From Portulaca oleracea (lineage: Eukaryota; Streptophyta; Magnoliopsida; Caryophyllales; Portulacaceae): 64,000 bases of DNA. Position 1 is the stretch's first letter. Every line of letters begins with the position of its first letter. The translations under genes were made by a program, and so were the position numbers. This document shows positions 31,459 through 42,175 of the stretch, one piece after another. Below the pieces are notes generated by a model. That model did no database searches, was not told the DNA's origin, and saw only the letters and a program-made list of their open reading frames with translations. The stretch spans positions 4,622,754-4,686,753 of the forward strand of contig CM055892.1 in assembly GCA_029582165.1 (NCBI GenBank), given 5' to 3'.

Positions 31459-32705
31459 CAGTGGCGGATCCAGGATTTGGAATAAGTGGAGTCAATAACA
31501 ATTTGCTAAAAAATTTAAAATTTAACAACACCTAAAGTAAATTGGGAAATTAGTCATTCATAATTCGATTAATTAACTTGCAATAATTCAATTAACTACC
31601 AAGTAAATATTCAAAATCTTAACAGTTGACGATTTCTGAAGTCAAATAGAAACATAGTAAGTTATGCATCCAATTAGTAATTAAAATCTATTTTCACAAC
31701 ATTCACATAATTAAATTCATGAATAGGTACTCTTAATTTGATAATATTGACTCATTTAACAAATCAATAAATATAATCCCTAATTTAGCCACAAGAAAAT
31801 TGAGAAAAATATTAGAGTATCACAAGAATTGAGAATGAATTATAGAAGAATTATGAATGATAATAGAAACACAGAACTTAGAGGATAATTTAAAATAATA
31901 AATCACTAGAGGTTGAGTCGAGAGAGTGGATATAAAGAGATGGACCGAAAGATAGTTACTAGCAGTAGATTGAGTGCAAACTGCGGTTGGCGGCTATAAA
32001 GGGCGCACTTAGGCAGTTGCTGTTGGGCGTAGATGGCGACGAGTTCTCTAGTTTTTGAGTTGGTGGACTCGAGGAGCAATAGTTATATGGTCTATCGTGG
32101 TGTACCTACTTAGATACACCACTCATATCAATTTGTTTTTAAAAATTAATCAATATTAATTACAAAATTCATTATAAATTTATTAATATTATTGAAAGAT
32201 CTTCGATATTTTGCAAAGGTTTCAAATTTTTACAAAAATTCATCACATAAAAAGCTGATATATTTCAATATTAAAATTATACCTACCATGATATATCATA
32301 TAATTTGTGGGGAAGGAGGGATCAGAGATGGCCAAGAGGACTTTCAGATAGATGGAATGGAGGAGGGAAGCTTGTGAATCGATTTAAAAAAAACTCAGTA
32401 TCTGCATCTAATAGGACTCGAACTCGCGCTTCAACGATAGAATAGAGACACGCCGCACCGCTCCAATAACCGTCGTTAATCGATTTAAAAAATTCAGTAT
32501 TTGCATCTAAAAGGATTCAAACTCGCGCCTCAGTGGTAGAACAGAGATACGCCCACCGCTAGACTAATCTTCAGTGAACGAGTTTTTACGTGCATAATTT
32601 CAATATATACAAATACTATATGTTTTTTTTCCAAAGTCAGTTTTTTTTTTCAAAATTCCAGTGGAGTCGCTTGACTCAACTGGTTGTAAGCTAGAACCGC
32701 CCCTG
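31459..32705. mobile_element. Non-autonomous hAT element
   Basis: Ends CAGTGGCGGATCCAG and, reversed, CAGGGGCGGTTCTAG, with a perfect 8 bp TSD GTCCATCC (31451-31458 and 32706-32713). Length 1247 bp. No transposase ORF is present, and the interior is AT-rich apart from a duplicated tRNA-like block. Confidence 0.88.
32388..32575 (-). repeat. Tandem tRNA-like block in the hAT element
   Basis: Two units of roughly 90 bp start with ATCGATTTAAAAAA-CTCAGTAT or a close variant (about 32380 and 32478). Each contains GGACTCGAACTCGCG or GGATTCAAACTCGCG, which on the minus strand resembles a tRNA B box, followed by GTGGTAGAACAGAG-like text. Too degenerate for a tRNA gene. Confidence 0.4.
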
Positions 32706-32837
32706 GTCCATCCACCTCACTCTACACATGGCTTTAAGGGTGTAGAAAAACAAAATCAAGATAATTAATAAATTTAGGAAAAAAATTATAAAATTATTTG
32801 AATTAGTAAAAATTAATTATAAGAGATTAAAAATAAA

Positions 32838-33395
32838 GTGTTTTTTGATGCTGATATACTAAACTTTTGAGGTATTGGACAATAATGCACTGAACTTTGA
32901 TCTTGGACAATAGTATACTGCACTTTGGGGGGTGTTGAACAATAATGCACTCAGAACGATTTCGACGGTGACTAACTTGATGGGAATCCTACGTAGCAGG
33001 TGGATGAGATGAATTAGTCCAAAAATATTTAAATTTATGACATGTCAGCTAATCCAGACATAAGCAAAGAGAACCAACTTTGAAAAGAGTAAAAAAAAAC
33101 GTAAAATCACATTTGTATGAACTTATTTTCACTGAGAGTTTGTTGTTGTAATTGTATAAAATCACCTTTGTTTGTGTAAATTAGCTGACATGTCACAAAT
33201 TTAGATATTACTTAGCCTATTCATCTTCTCGGTCTGCCACATAAGATCGCCACCAAGTTAACCACCATCGAAATTGTCTTGGATGCATTACTGTCCAACA
33301 CCGCTCAAAGTTCAGTGCATTACTGTCCAAGGTCAAAGTTCAGTGCATTATTGTCCAATACCCCAAAAGTTCAGTATATTAGCGTCCAAAAATTC
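32838..33395. mobile_element. Small MULE-type element with long TIRs
   Basis: A perfect 9 bp TSD AAAAATAAA (32829-32837 and 33396-33404) flanks long imperfect inverted ends of about 135 bp. Each arm contains three tandem copies of a TTGGACAATAATGCACTGAA type unit of about 28-35 bp. 558 bp in all, no ORF. Confidence 0.8.
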
Positions 33396-33474
33396 AAAAA
33401 TAAATATGTAAAGTTGGTAAAATTTATATTGAGAATGTAAAATAATAAATAATTATGAAAAAAAAATTAATTAA

Positions 33475-33738
33475 GGCCCTGTTCTTTTATACAGCTGGTT
33501 ACAGTGCGGTGCAGTATGGAGGAAATATGGTGGATTGTGGTGGGTTAGGAAAAGTTATGGTGGATTGTGGTGGAATATGGAAAGATTAACTTTTAATAAA
33601 AAAATTAATTAAATTAGAAAAGTACATGGTGGTGGGTTGTGATAGATTGTAGTAGATTGTGGTAGGTTGTAGTGGAATATGGAAAGTTTTGGTGCAGTGT
33701 GGCACCGCAGCTTGCCAGCCACATAAAAGAACGGGGCC
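33475..33738. mobile_element. MITE with GGCCC(T/C)GTTCTTTTAT ends
   Basis: Left end GGCCCTGTTCTTTTATACAG, right end reversed GGCCCCGTTCTTTTATGTGG. The flanks read TTAA and TTAG, allowing a TTA or TAA target. The interior has repeated GTGGATTGTGGTGG-like units. The superfamily is uncertain. Confidence 0.6.
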
Positions 33739-33741
33739 TTA

Positions 33742-34184
33742 GTGGACAAATAAATAGGGACAAAACGAGTACAATATTTTTTTTTTTAAAAAATAAAGTT
33801 CTAGGTGAAAGATACTCGTAAACTGTAACTACTATGTTAGTCCTAATTTAATCACTCTTACCATTTTCTTAATATCGATGAGAATTAAGGTGAACATTTA
33901 TAATCCTCACATGAAAGAATATGGAAATTAGATGATGTAAAAATTTGTTTGTTTTGCCGAAAAATTCTTATTGGACTTAGGTTACTTGACCATACAATAT
34001 TTACGGCCTATAAAATTTATGTGTAACTTCAATTTACCAAAATTTTTCAATTCTTACCTAAATTTACAGAAATTTATCAAAACTTATCTAAAATTACCAA
34101 AGTTAAAAAATAAAAAAAATAATTTCGATATATTAGCGTGAATTTGTCAAAAGTGACCTAAATTTATCAAAAGTTACAGAGACG
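33742..34184. other. AT-rich degenerate repeats
   Basis: From about 34030 the text repeats AAATTTATCAAAA or AAATTTACC-like words. No gene. It abuts the truncated Tat2 LTR. Confidence 0.45.
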
Positions 34185-34249
34185 GGTCCAGATGACTTGC
34201 TGAGTTTTGACGGGTCGAAATTTTGTCGGTGCAAATTCCGGTGTCTACA
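34185..34249 (-). repeat. Tat2 3' LTR stub
   Basis: 65 bp that align to the last bases of the LTR at 42111-42175 (GATGACTTGCT, GTCGGTGCAAATTCCGG, TGTCTACA). The other 1.5 kb is missing. Confidence 0.8.
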
Positions 34250-34266
34250 GAGAGCCCCCACTTTGA
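34250..34266 (-). other. Tat2 polypurine tract
   Basis: The minus strand reads AAAGTGGGGGCTCTC directly before TGTAGACACC, the LTR start. Confidence 0.75.
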
Positions 34267-34344
34267 TCGAGTCCGAATAGGACGAAGGTCAAAGTAACCT
34301 GAGATGCTGACTGCTTGAAGTTTGATTTGGAGATGTATGCTGTT

Positions 34345-34723
34345 GGTGCTCTTTTATGTGGCGACCGGATGATGGATGCTATCGGCGCTCTTTTATGTGG
34401 CGGTCGGATAATGGATGATGCCGGTGCTCTTTTATGTGGCAACCGGAAGATGGGCTCTTTTATGTGGAGGTCGGATGATGGATGATGTCGGTGCTCTTTT
34501 TTGTGGCAACCGGAAGATGGATGCTGTCGACGCTCTTTTATGTGTTGGTCAGATGATGGATGATGTCGGTGCTCTTTTATGTGGAAACCAGAAGATGGAT
34601 GTTGTCGGGGCTCTTTTATGTAGCGGCCGGATGATGGATGATGTCGGTGCTCTTTTATGTGGCCACCGGAAGATGGATGCAGGTCAGCGCTCTTTTAACG
34701 GCAGCTGGAGGATGATGGCGCCT
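34345..34723. repeat. Tandem array A, 39 bp unit, about 10 copies
   Basis: Unit GGTGCTCTTTTATGTGGC, a CCGGAAGATG or CGGATGATG variant, then GATGCTGTC or GATGATGTC. Two variants alternate, so the higher-order unit is about 78 bp. Since 39 is a multiple of three, a frame stays open through the array (34415-34828); this is not evidence of a gene. Confidence 0.85.
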
Positions 34724-34863
34724 TTTAGTGGCGACCTGGTGTTAGTGATGGCGACCTGCACAAATGCCAAAGTAGAATGCCATATTATTTTGAGCAATGA
34801 CTGGAGGTACAAAGATTTACCTGTCTAGCAGATTGATCGCAGTTGATATGAAATGTCGACGAT

Positions 34864-35600
34864 GCCCAATGGATTTTCCCGAGGCGGATCAGATTTTCCC
34901 GATGTTGGTGACAGTTTCCTATCCGGCAGATTGATCACAGCTGATCTCCCTTTCGCCTCTGTTTCTTTTGATGTCCCAGTCTTTCCCGATGTCGATGATG
35001 CCTATCGGATTTTCCCGATGTTGATGGTGCCCAATGGATTTTCCCGAGGTGGATCGAATTTTCCCGATGTTGATGATGCCCAACGGATTTTCTCGAGGCA
35101 GATTGGATTTTCCCGATGTAGTTGATGATAGCCAACGGATCTTCCCAAGGCGGATCGAATTTTCCAGATGTTGATGGTGGTGCCCAACGGAATTCTCGAG
35201 GTTGAAGATGCCCAACGGCTTTTCCCGAGGTAGATCGGATTTTCTCGATGTTAATGATGCCCAACGAATTTTCCCGAGACGGATCGAATTTTTCTGATGT
35301 TGATGGTGGGGCCCAACGGATTTTCCCAAGGTTGAAGATGCCCAACGTCTTTTCCCGAGGAAGATCGAATTTTTCCGATGTTGATGGTGGTGCCCAACGG
35401 ATTTTCCCGAGGTTGAAGTTGTCCAACGACTTTTCCCGAGGCAGATCGGATTTTACCGATGTTGATGATGGTGCCCAGCAGATTTTCCAGAGGTTGATGA
35501 CCAACGGCTTTTCCCGAGGCAGATCGGATTTTCCCAATGTTGATGGTGGTGCCCAACAGATTTTCCCGACGCGGATCGGATTTTCCCGATGCGGATGATT
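34864..35600. repeat. Tandem array B, composite units of about 29 and 50 bp
   Basis: Repeating words are GCCCAACGGATTTTCCCGAG, GCGGATCGGATTTTCCCGAT and GTTGATGGTG, combined in short (about 29 bp) and long (about 50 bp) forms. The whole lies in the region between the end of coding and the PPT of Tat2. Long ORFs over it on the minus strand are products of the repeat. Confidence 0.85.
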
Positions 35601-37871
35601 GTGTCAGTGGCGTCCATGGCAGACTGGAAGATCGTCATGAGGATGAGCTTCGGATGATAGATAGAAGTCATCTAGAGTGTGATTAGAGATTCCTCTAATC
35701 TTGCTCTTGATGATTAGTAGTCGAGTCTGAGCCACTGTGCGAGATGACATTATTTGATTGTCCTTCTTTTCTTAATGAGTATGCATGCACTTGGTCTTCT
35801 AAACTCTAGACTCTTATGGATGATACACTTATGCATGACTGTTGACTTTATTGCATGACCTCCTGATCTAATGCAATGACTAGGAGAATATGTACATGAA
35901 TGGTATTTAACAATGCATGTGACTCAATATGCAGACAGCCCCCAATACGATGATTCCCTAAGTGTCAGAGCAACTCGACATGCAATTTCAGGACAGGGCA
36001 GGATAGGTGAGGCTTATGATGAGGCCTGTTGATGAAGGTATTGTCCTGGATGACTTGTCTTGTCCTCTTACTTCCTCAGATCACTACGGAGATGGGTAAA
36101 GCCCCCCGCGGCAGGTTATGTCAGGGTTAGGGGAGCCCCGGTTCAAATGAACTCTTCTCTTGAGTCGGATGTTGTTTGCAATTAGCCATTGAGTGGCTGA
36201 TTTCTTGTCCTTGATGGATGGGCCTCGCTCAGATATGCTGAGAACGGGCCTCGAAATATCGAACCTCGCACTTGCACTAATAACTAAGTCAAAAAGCTCT
36301 GGTGGTATGGGAGGATGAAGAATATTGGCAAAAGAAAGGGTAAGTCTGATGATGGCCAGACAGGTTCATGAGGCACTTGGTGAAAAGTGAGATGATGGTT
36401 GGTCAATGGTCGAATCTGGGTCTGTCATGATTGATAGATGACTATGTTTTAGCTAAGGCTTGATGGTTAGCAAGGGTTAAGTCACCTCATAGGAGAAGAG
36501 GTGAGGGAATGGTCGAGATAGATTCAGGTCATAGGGAGAGAGGTGGTTGCTATGTGAAGGTGATCCAAGTCTGACGGAAAGAAGGTTATGAAATTATGAT
36601 GGTGGGGACGTGAAAGAACTTCAAAATCCAGGGTTTACTCTCCTTTTGCCTAACCGACCCTGACGGGTTTTCAGGCTAGCCTCTCTTATTCTCTCACTCT
36701 CCTTTTGCCTAGCTCGGGATTCCGAGCTAGCCTCTCTAATTTTTTTCTTCTCTCAAAGACCAACATTTTGAGGATAAAGGATGCTCCTTGTAATGGTCGG
36801 GCCTCAATGAGGTTCTCCTACGTATCCGATGTGGAATCAGGTCAGTCGTAGTTCATACGGTGCAGCTTCAAAGGATTGGTGTCTCGAGAGGGCTTGGTGA
36901 GGTAGGCTTTGTGGATGGTTATGGAGGCTCAAAGGTTTGGCAAGGTTTATGGATGCAAAGGCGTAATGACGATGTGAAGGCTTGGGCGCAAGGCTTGAGA
37001 ACAAATTGGGTGGTTTATGAATGGTTTTTCGATGTGCGTGACTATTAGCTCCGTCTCCAGTTTCTCACCCTCATTTTTTTTCTCTTTTTTTCTTTTTTTT
37101 TCTTTTTCTCATTTTTCTCTTTTTTTCTTTTTTTTTTGCTTTCTTCTCTTTTTTCGACTTTCTTCTCCATGGGATTGACTCCTGTTCTCACTTTGATGAT
37201 ATTAGTCACAACACACCTTTTAGATTTGGGGTAGATATGGAGTTGTCATGAAAAGAATGACTGAGTTGGTCAAGGCTAAGGGTTTTTGAACGATGCCTGT
37301 TATGAGTGATGCAAAGAGGGATGATTTGGTGAATGGGAACTTGGGATGGAGATGTAGATGATAAGTAAGGATAGATGATGGGGCGACTGAGAAGGTAACA
37401 GATGCTGATGTGGGTAGTGAGGCGGTCGCCCCTTGTCTTAGGCACATTTTGTTTAAGCTGCTGATCTAGGAGCATAGAGATGTAAACTGGTGATTTTGGT
37501 CTTCAATCCTTTTGCCCAACCTGCTTGATGAATGCTGACTGATTTCTCTCTTTTTTTTTATTTGTTTAATTTATTTTAAACCCTGGATTCGTAGGATGAA
37601 CACTTGATGAATGGAAGGGTATGTGAGGGTGACGATAGACTTGGATGTGTGAGACTTGGGTGTGAAGGTTAATGAATGGGTGAAAGAACTTTTTCAACTC
37701 AAGTTAAGAATGTAAGCACAAGATTCTCAAACAATCAAATATATGCATCTTATTGAATTCAAAAGATAAGCATATCAAAGATCGACTCAATGCCACCCCT
37801 AATTGACTCTGAAAACAGGATGCTCAACGTAATTGGGACCCTAGCTAACTTCTTAGTCCTCTTCGTGTAGT
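35601..37871 (-). other. Tat2 3' noncoding region
   Basis: No pol-like sequence on either strand. It holds GATGG-rich text, two TCTC(C)TTTTGCC repeats near 36640-36710, and a pyrimidine tract at 37075-37155 (purine-rich on the element's strand). Confidence 0.5.
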
Positions 37872-39242
37872 ATTGCCTTGCCTTATTGACTGCTCTTGTA
37901 GGCTTTCTGTGCTGCTTTTGGCAGAGGCAATTTCCCTGACCGGATCATACCCTCAATCTTATTCTTCAAGGTCTAGCACTTCTCGGTGTCATGTCCCTTA
38001 CACCTGTGATAGTTGCAGAATGCACTTTCATCCCAGCTTGCGTACTTCTTTTTTGGCTTTGATCTTGGTAAAGGCAACTCAATCAGGTTTTTTCTTAAGA
38101 GATAAGCCAAAGCATCGATGTAGGTGGTGTCAAGTGGGGTGTAATGGTCGTACTTTAGTTGGATTCCTGACTGAATTACATTAGTCTCAGCGTTCTTAGA
38201 AGGGTGGTTAGGATAACAAGTAGCCCTCCTATTAGGATTGGAATTCCTCCACCCTTAGGCAGTGACCTTCTCATTGTTCATGGTTTCAAGTTGGACGCAA
38301 AGGTCCTTCAAGTAATCGAAGTCTTTGATCACATGGTATCCCAAGTGCCGAGCCAGGCTCATCTTGAGTCCCTACTTGAATGTAGTCAGTTGCAAGCACA
38401 AAGGTGTGGTCTCATTAATGTGAGACAGTTTGGTGTGCCACCTTTCGAAATAGTCCAGGAAAGACTCGTCTTCCCTTTGCTTCATGGTAGTCAGGTCATC
38501 TACGGTGGCCTGCTTCTTCTGGATGCGGATGTAGTGATTGATAAAGGCCTTAAACAGCTCGCTCCAATCAACCTTGACTTGAGGTCACAAAGTATGATGC
38601 CATACTTTGGCTTCTCCATCTAGAGTGGATGGAAAGACTATGGAATGCAAGTCAACATCAATCTTGTTGAGAGGTGCCAATCGCATAAACTCCTCAATGT
38701 GGTTGGTAGGATTCTCAGATTGCTTGAATTTAATGTTAAGCACCTCAATCTTGTCAACGATTTTCATGACAGGGTGGATAGGCAAAGGCACATCTGTGTA
38801 CTTGTCAGCAAAGGCCGGAACAGTGCTCATTATCTTGGTAATACTCTCAAGTTTTTGTTCCAAGGCCTTGACAACAGGGTTTTCAGTGGCTTTGGGAATC
38901 TCCGACGCCACTTTGAACTTCTCTTCAAATGATCCTGAGCCCCCGACTTATCCGCTGCAAGTGTCTTGACAAGTTCGGGCTCAGATTCGTACCCATGGAC
39001 TTTTATGACATCATCATCTCCCTTAGTGTTCAGGCCAGCTTCTAATTGATCTTGCTGATGGCTTGTAGCATGCCATCCATCACCTGTTGTTGCTCATGGA
39101 GCCTCTTCTCGATCTTTTGCTCTTGTTCGAAGGAATTTGCAAAGACTAAGCCTTGCATTTTAGTGTAAAGATCCTCCAGCTATTTCGAGATTTTGGCTTC
39201 AATGCTCTAGACAGGAATCTCTTAGAATCGTTCGCCAGCCAT
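37872..39242 (-). pseudogene. Tat2 gag, degraded
   Basis: From ATG at 39242 (MAGERF) the frame meets TAA, TAG and TAG within 20 codons at places where Tat1 has Gln. Recognisable blocks are YTKMQGLVFANS, HEQQQVMDGMLQAI, VVKALEQKLESITKIMSTVP, HIEEFMRLAPLNKIDVDL and, at the far end, the knuckle FCNYHRCKGHDTEKC. Similarity to Tat1 gag is continuous. The ORF ends soon after the knuckle, and protease is missing. Confidence 0.8.
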
Positions 39243-40597
39243 GATGCGATCTTGAGTGACAAACGAATCGTGAATCGGATTAGGAACTAGTCGGCCGGTA
39301 CACGGATCTCTGATGCGGGCCCGGAGTCGGTCTCCTATCTTGCCTGTATGGAAATTTATTAGAGACTCGGTGATTAACTCTACACTTACTACCCAATGCA
39401 TGCATGCTCTAAGGGACCTATATGAGATCCTAACAAACTTGACGCCTATATGCTGACACAAGGGACTCACCCACTTTTTGGGAGTGCATAAAACTAACTC
39501 TATATGGACCTAACGACAGGACATTATAAAGGGCCGAATAAAGTCACACATAGCGAGTGGATCATAAATTGAAAGGCGTAAGTCAGTGTTTCTCAATTCG
39601 GATGGGCCCAATCCATAGGCCGACTGTTTTAAGGAGAATCCGTAACTTGGCCCAACAATTCGGACAACTCAAGCTATATTGACTATTATGCGGACTAGAA
39701 TAATGCTCGACAAGACTGACAACCCGTTTTTTTTTTCATTTTTTTACTCAAGGAAAACGGATATTGTAAAGGACTGAATAAAGTCAACAATAAGCGAGTT
39801 ATAATTAATTTATAGGCTTAATTGGCAAATCCGATATGGTTGGGCCTAACAACGGGCCGGCCAAAAATGTGATGGATTTATTAATTAAATCCATAAATTA
39901 ATTTACTTAAGCTTAGTAACTATTATGCAGTCTAAAACGCTATCCATTACTTTGTTGGACTTTTAATTAAAAAGTTTTGGACCTTTATAAGAGAATTTCG
40001 TAAAGGGTCATATAATATCATTTAAGGTGAGTGAATTTTTATTTATTAATTAAAATAATCAACCCTTGGACATAAATGAGTCCTTCCTTTGGGCTAGCCA
40101 TGATGCCTTTGGGTTAATTATGCTAATCAGTAAATAATCTTTTTCTCAACCTAATGAATTTCATATGGACTAAAACGAAGTCTCGAAATTAGAGCCGACC
40201 TTTTACAAAAAAAAAAAGAAAGAAAAGGGGAAGGGAAACACATAGCACATTCTCGCATCGGTTCACCTTACCCCTAAAAATTTGTGGGTAAGGAGTGCGA
40301 GGTGTTGCTCATCGGACTTTAAGGAAGCCCTTTGAGTATAATATGGGGAGAGGAGAGACCAAATGTTTGGCTATGTAGGGTGCATCACACAAGTAGTGGC
40401 CGCCCGCTCTCAGAAAAGAGTCCTAATTATTACTTAAACCGTCGCCTTTGTGCTCCCGTGTCAAAAGACCCGTCCAGTGGCCCGGTATGCAAAAATGCCT
40501 AAAAAGAATAATGAAATTGCGAAATAAATCAACTTCTCCCTTTTACAATTTCAAATCAACTCGATTTGTTCAAGTTTTACCCTCTTTTTAAGTTCAA
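39243..40597 (-). other. Tat2 leader
   Basis: Blocks such as GGACTCACCCACTTTTTGGG, CATTATAAAGGGCCGAATAA and GTGTTTCTCAATTCGGATGG are shared with the Tat1 leader in the same order. No ORF of note. Confidence 0.7.
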
Positions 40598-40616
40598 GTC
40601 CCCAGTGGAGTCGTCA
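40598..40616 (-). other. Tat2 primer binding site
   Basis: TGACGACTCCACTGGGGAC on the minus strand, three bases inside the LTR. tRNA-Arg type with G to A at position 3. Confidence 0.7.
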
Positions 40617-40619
40617 ATC

Positions 40620-42175
40620 TGTAGGTACCCCCGAAAAATTCCCTGTTTAGGAAATTATTTTCGGATGTGCTACTTAGGTGATTGGGAGCCGACTAAGGTT
40701 GCTTAATCCTTAAATAAGGATATTTTTACTTTCAAAATTCATTTTCGGGGTGATGAAACTTTATTTATTTATAAATCCATTTATATTATTTAAATACTCA
40801 AAATTGCACCAAAATATTTTATTAATGATTTATTACTGGCCCATTGCTGAATCCAGGCCCAAAAGGAAACAAATGGGCCACCAGAAATGATTAAAAGTCG
40901 CATAGCTTTTGATAATTTCTCAGCTGGGCCAGGCGTTTCCTCGGCCCAGAGGAAATGGGTGGAAATTAGCAAAGACCGCATAGCCTTTGCTAATTTCTGG
41001 CCCATTTTCTCTCGGGTTGGCTTTGGATTAATAAAAAATAGTGGTATTAAATCATTTTAATTATTTTAATGCAAAGAAGTGTATTTTAAATAATTAAAAT
41101 GATTGTAAAATGAAGAAAGAGTCGCCAGCCGATTTAAGGAAATCGACAAACCAAAAATATAAGAACTTAAGAAGATAACTCTGATCTACGAAGCCCGATT
41201 TCTAAGTTCGGGGGTAAGGTTACGAATTCGAGAATTATATGAACTCTCGAATCCGCCTGTTAGAAAATAGACTCTACTAAAATTGAACTTGAAATGAAAA
41301 GAGCGTGGAAAAGTTTAATGAATTTCACAACGTTATATTCTTGATCATGCAATATAAAACAAAGAGGTTTATTTTACAAATACATGTACAAGTGAGGAAT
41401 TAAAGCATAAATTACATGATTAAATACAATAGAGTGAAAACCAAATCTTACTAGGAATGGATGAGATGGAAGCGAAGATCGATCCCTTGATTTAGCCTCG
41501 GCTTGGAGCTTGGATGGAAGGATGTATATGAGGATTGTTAGTTGGGTGGTATGATAAGCGGTGATGATGAGAGTGATTAGGAGAGAATTAGAAGAGTATG
41601 GACATAGTAGAGAGAATTAGAATGAGTGTATGGAGATTTATGGAGGGATTAGCTTGTGAAATGAGGATAAAATCATGGGTATTTATAGGTGGTGAAGTGA
41701 GGGTTTTGGAGGGAAATGTGAGAGACATATCCCCACAATTATGTCCTCATCCATGCAAGATCAAAACCCCAGCGACTTTTACGAATTTCATGGTCAAAAA
41801 GTCTATCACGTGGGGCTATTGTCATGGGATTGCATGGGGGAAAACTGGCGCCAAAATCAGAGAAATTCTAAAAACCTAAGCGGCTTATAAGATTGAACTG
41901 CACCGATTGGTGACGTTGCCAACAGAGGTGGGCCGCTACTCAATGTAAAAGCCTGGTGGCTTTTGTGAATTTTCCTGGGCCGGATTCGTGGATTCGCGCT
42001 TTGGGCCTGCTTGTGGTCTTCTAAAACCTATGCAGCTTTTATTATGTCTATGCAGGCTGTTTGGGCCTACTTTGCTGACTTCATAGGCCCAATGACCCAT
42101 TTTGGCATTTGGTCCGGATGACTTGCTAATTTTTGACGGATGTGAATTTTGTCGGTGCAAATTCCGGTGTCTACA
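40620..42175 (-). repeat. Tat2 5' LTR (1556 bp)
   Basis: TGTAGG to TCTACA. TATA-like TATAAAT on the minus strand near 41682-41688. Palindrome-like AAAA(N10)TTTT units occur near 40892, 40971, 41763, 41868, 41945 and 42022, each with a different core (for example AAAACCTATGCAGCTTTT). They are at equivalent positions to the Tat1 palindromes. Confidence 0.85.

Larger units (their letters stand above)
34185..42175 (-). mobile_element. Tat2: Tat element without pol
   Basis: On the minus strand: 5' LTR 42175-40620, PBS, leader, a broken gag (39242-37872), then no protease or pol. A 3.6 kb 3' region with two tandem arrays follows, then the PPT (34266-34250) and a 65 bp stub of the 3' LTR (34249-34185). 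It interrupts the LINE at 42176. Leader, gag and LTR ends match Tat1, but the LTR is shorter and its palindromes have different cores, so it is a diverged relative. Confidence 0.85.

Noticed and set aside
32388..32575. tRNA gene
   Set aside because: Only B-box-like text is present. No acceptor stem or anticodon arm can be built by eye.
34415..35537. Long ORFs over the tandem arrays (137 codons plus strand, 200 codons minus strand)
   Set aside because: The 39 bp unit length and stop-poor repeats keep several frames open on both strands. The peptides are repeat products without domains.
34864..35600. CRISPR-like array
   Set aside because: Repeats are contiguous, without unique spacers, and the window is plant nuclear DNA.
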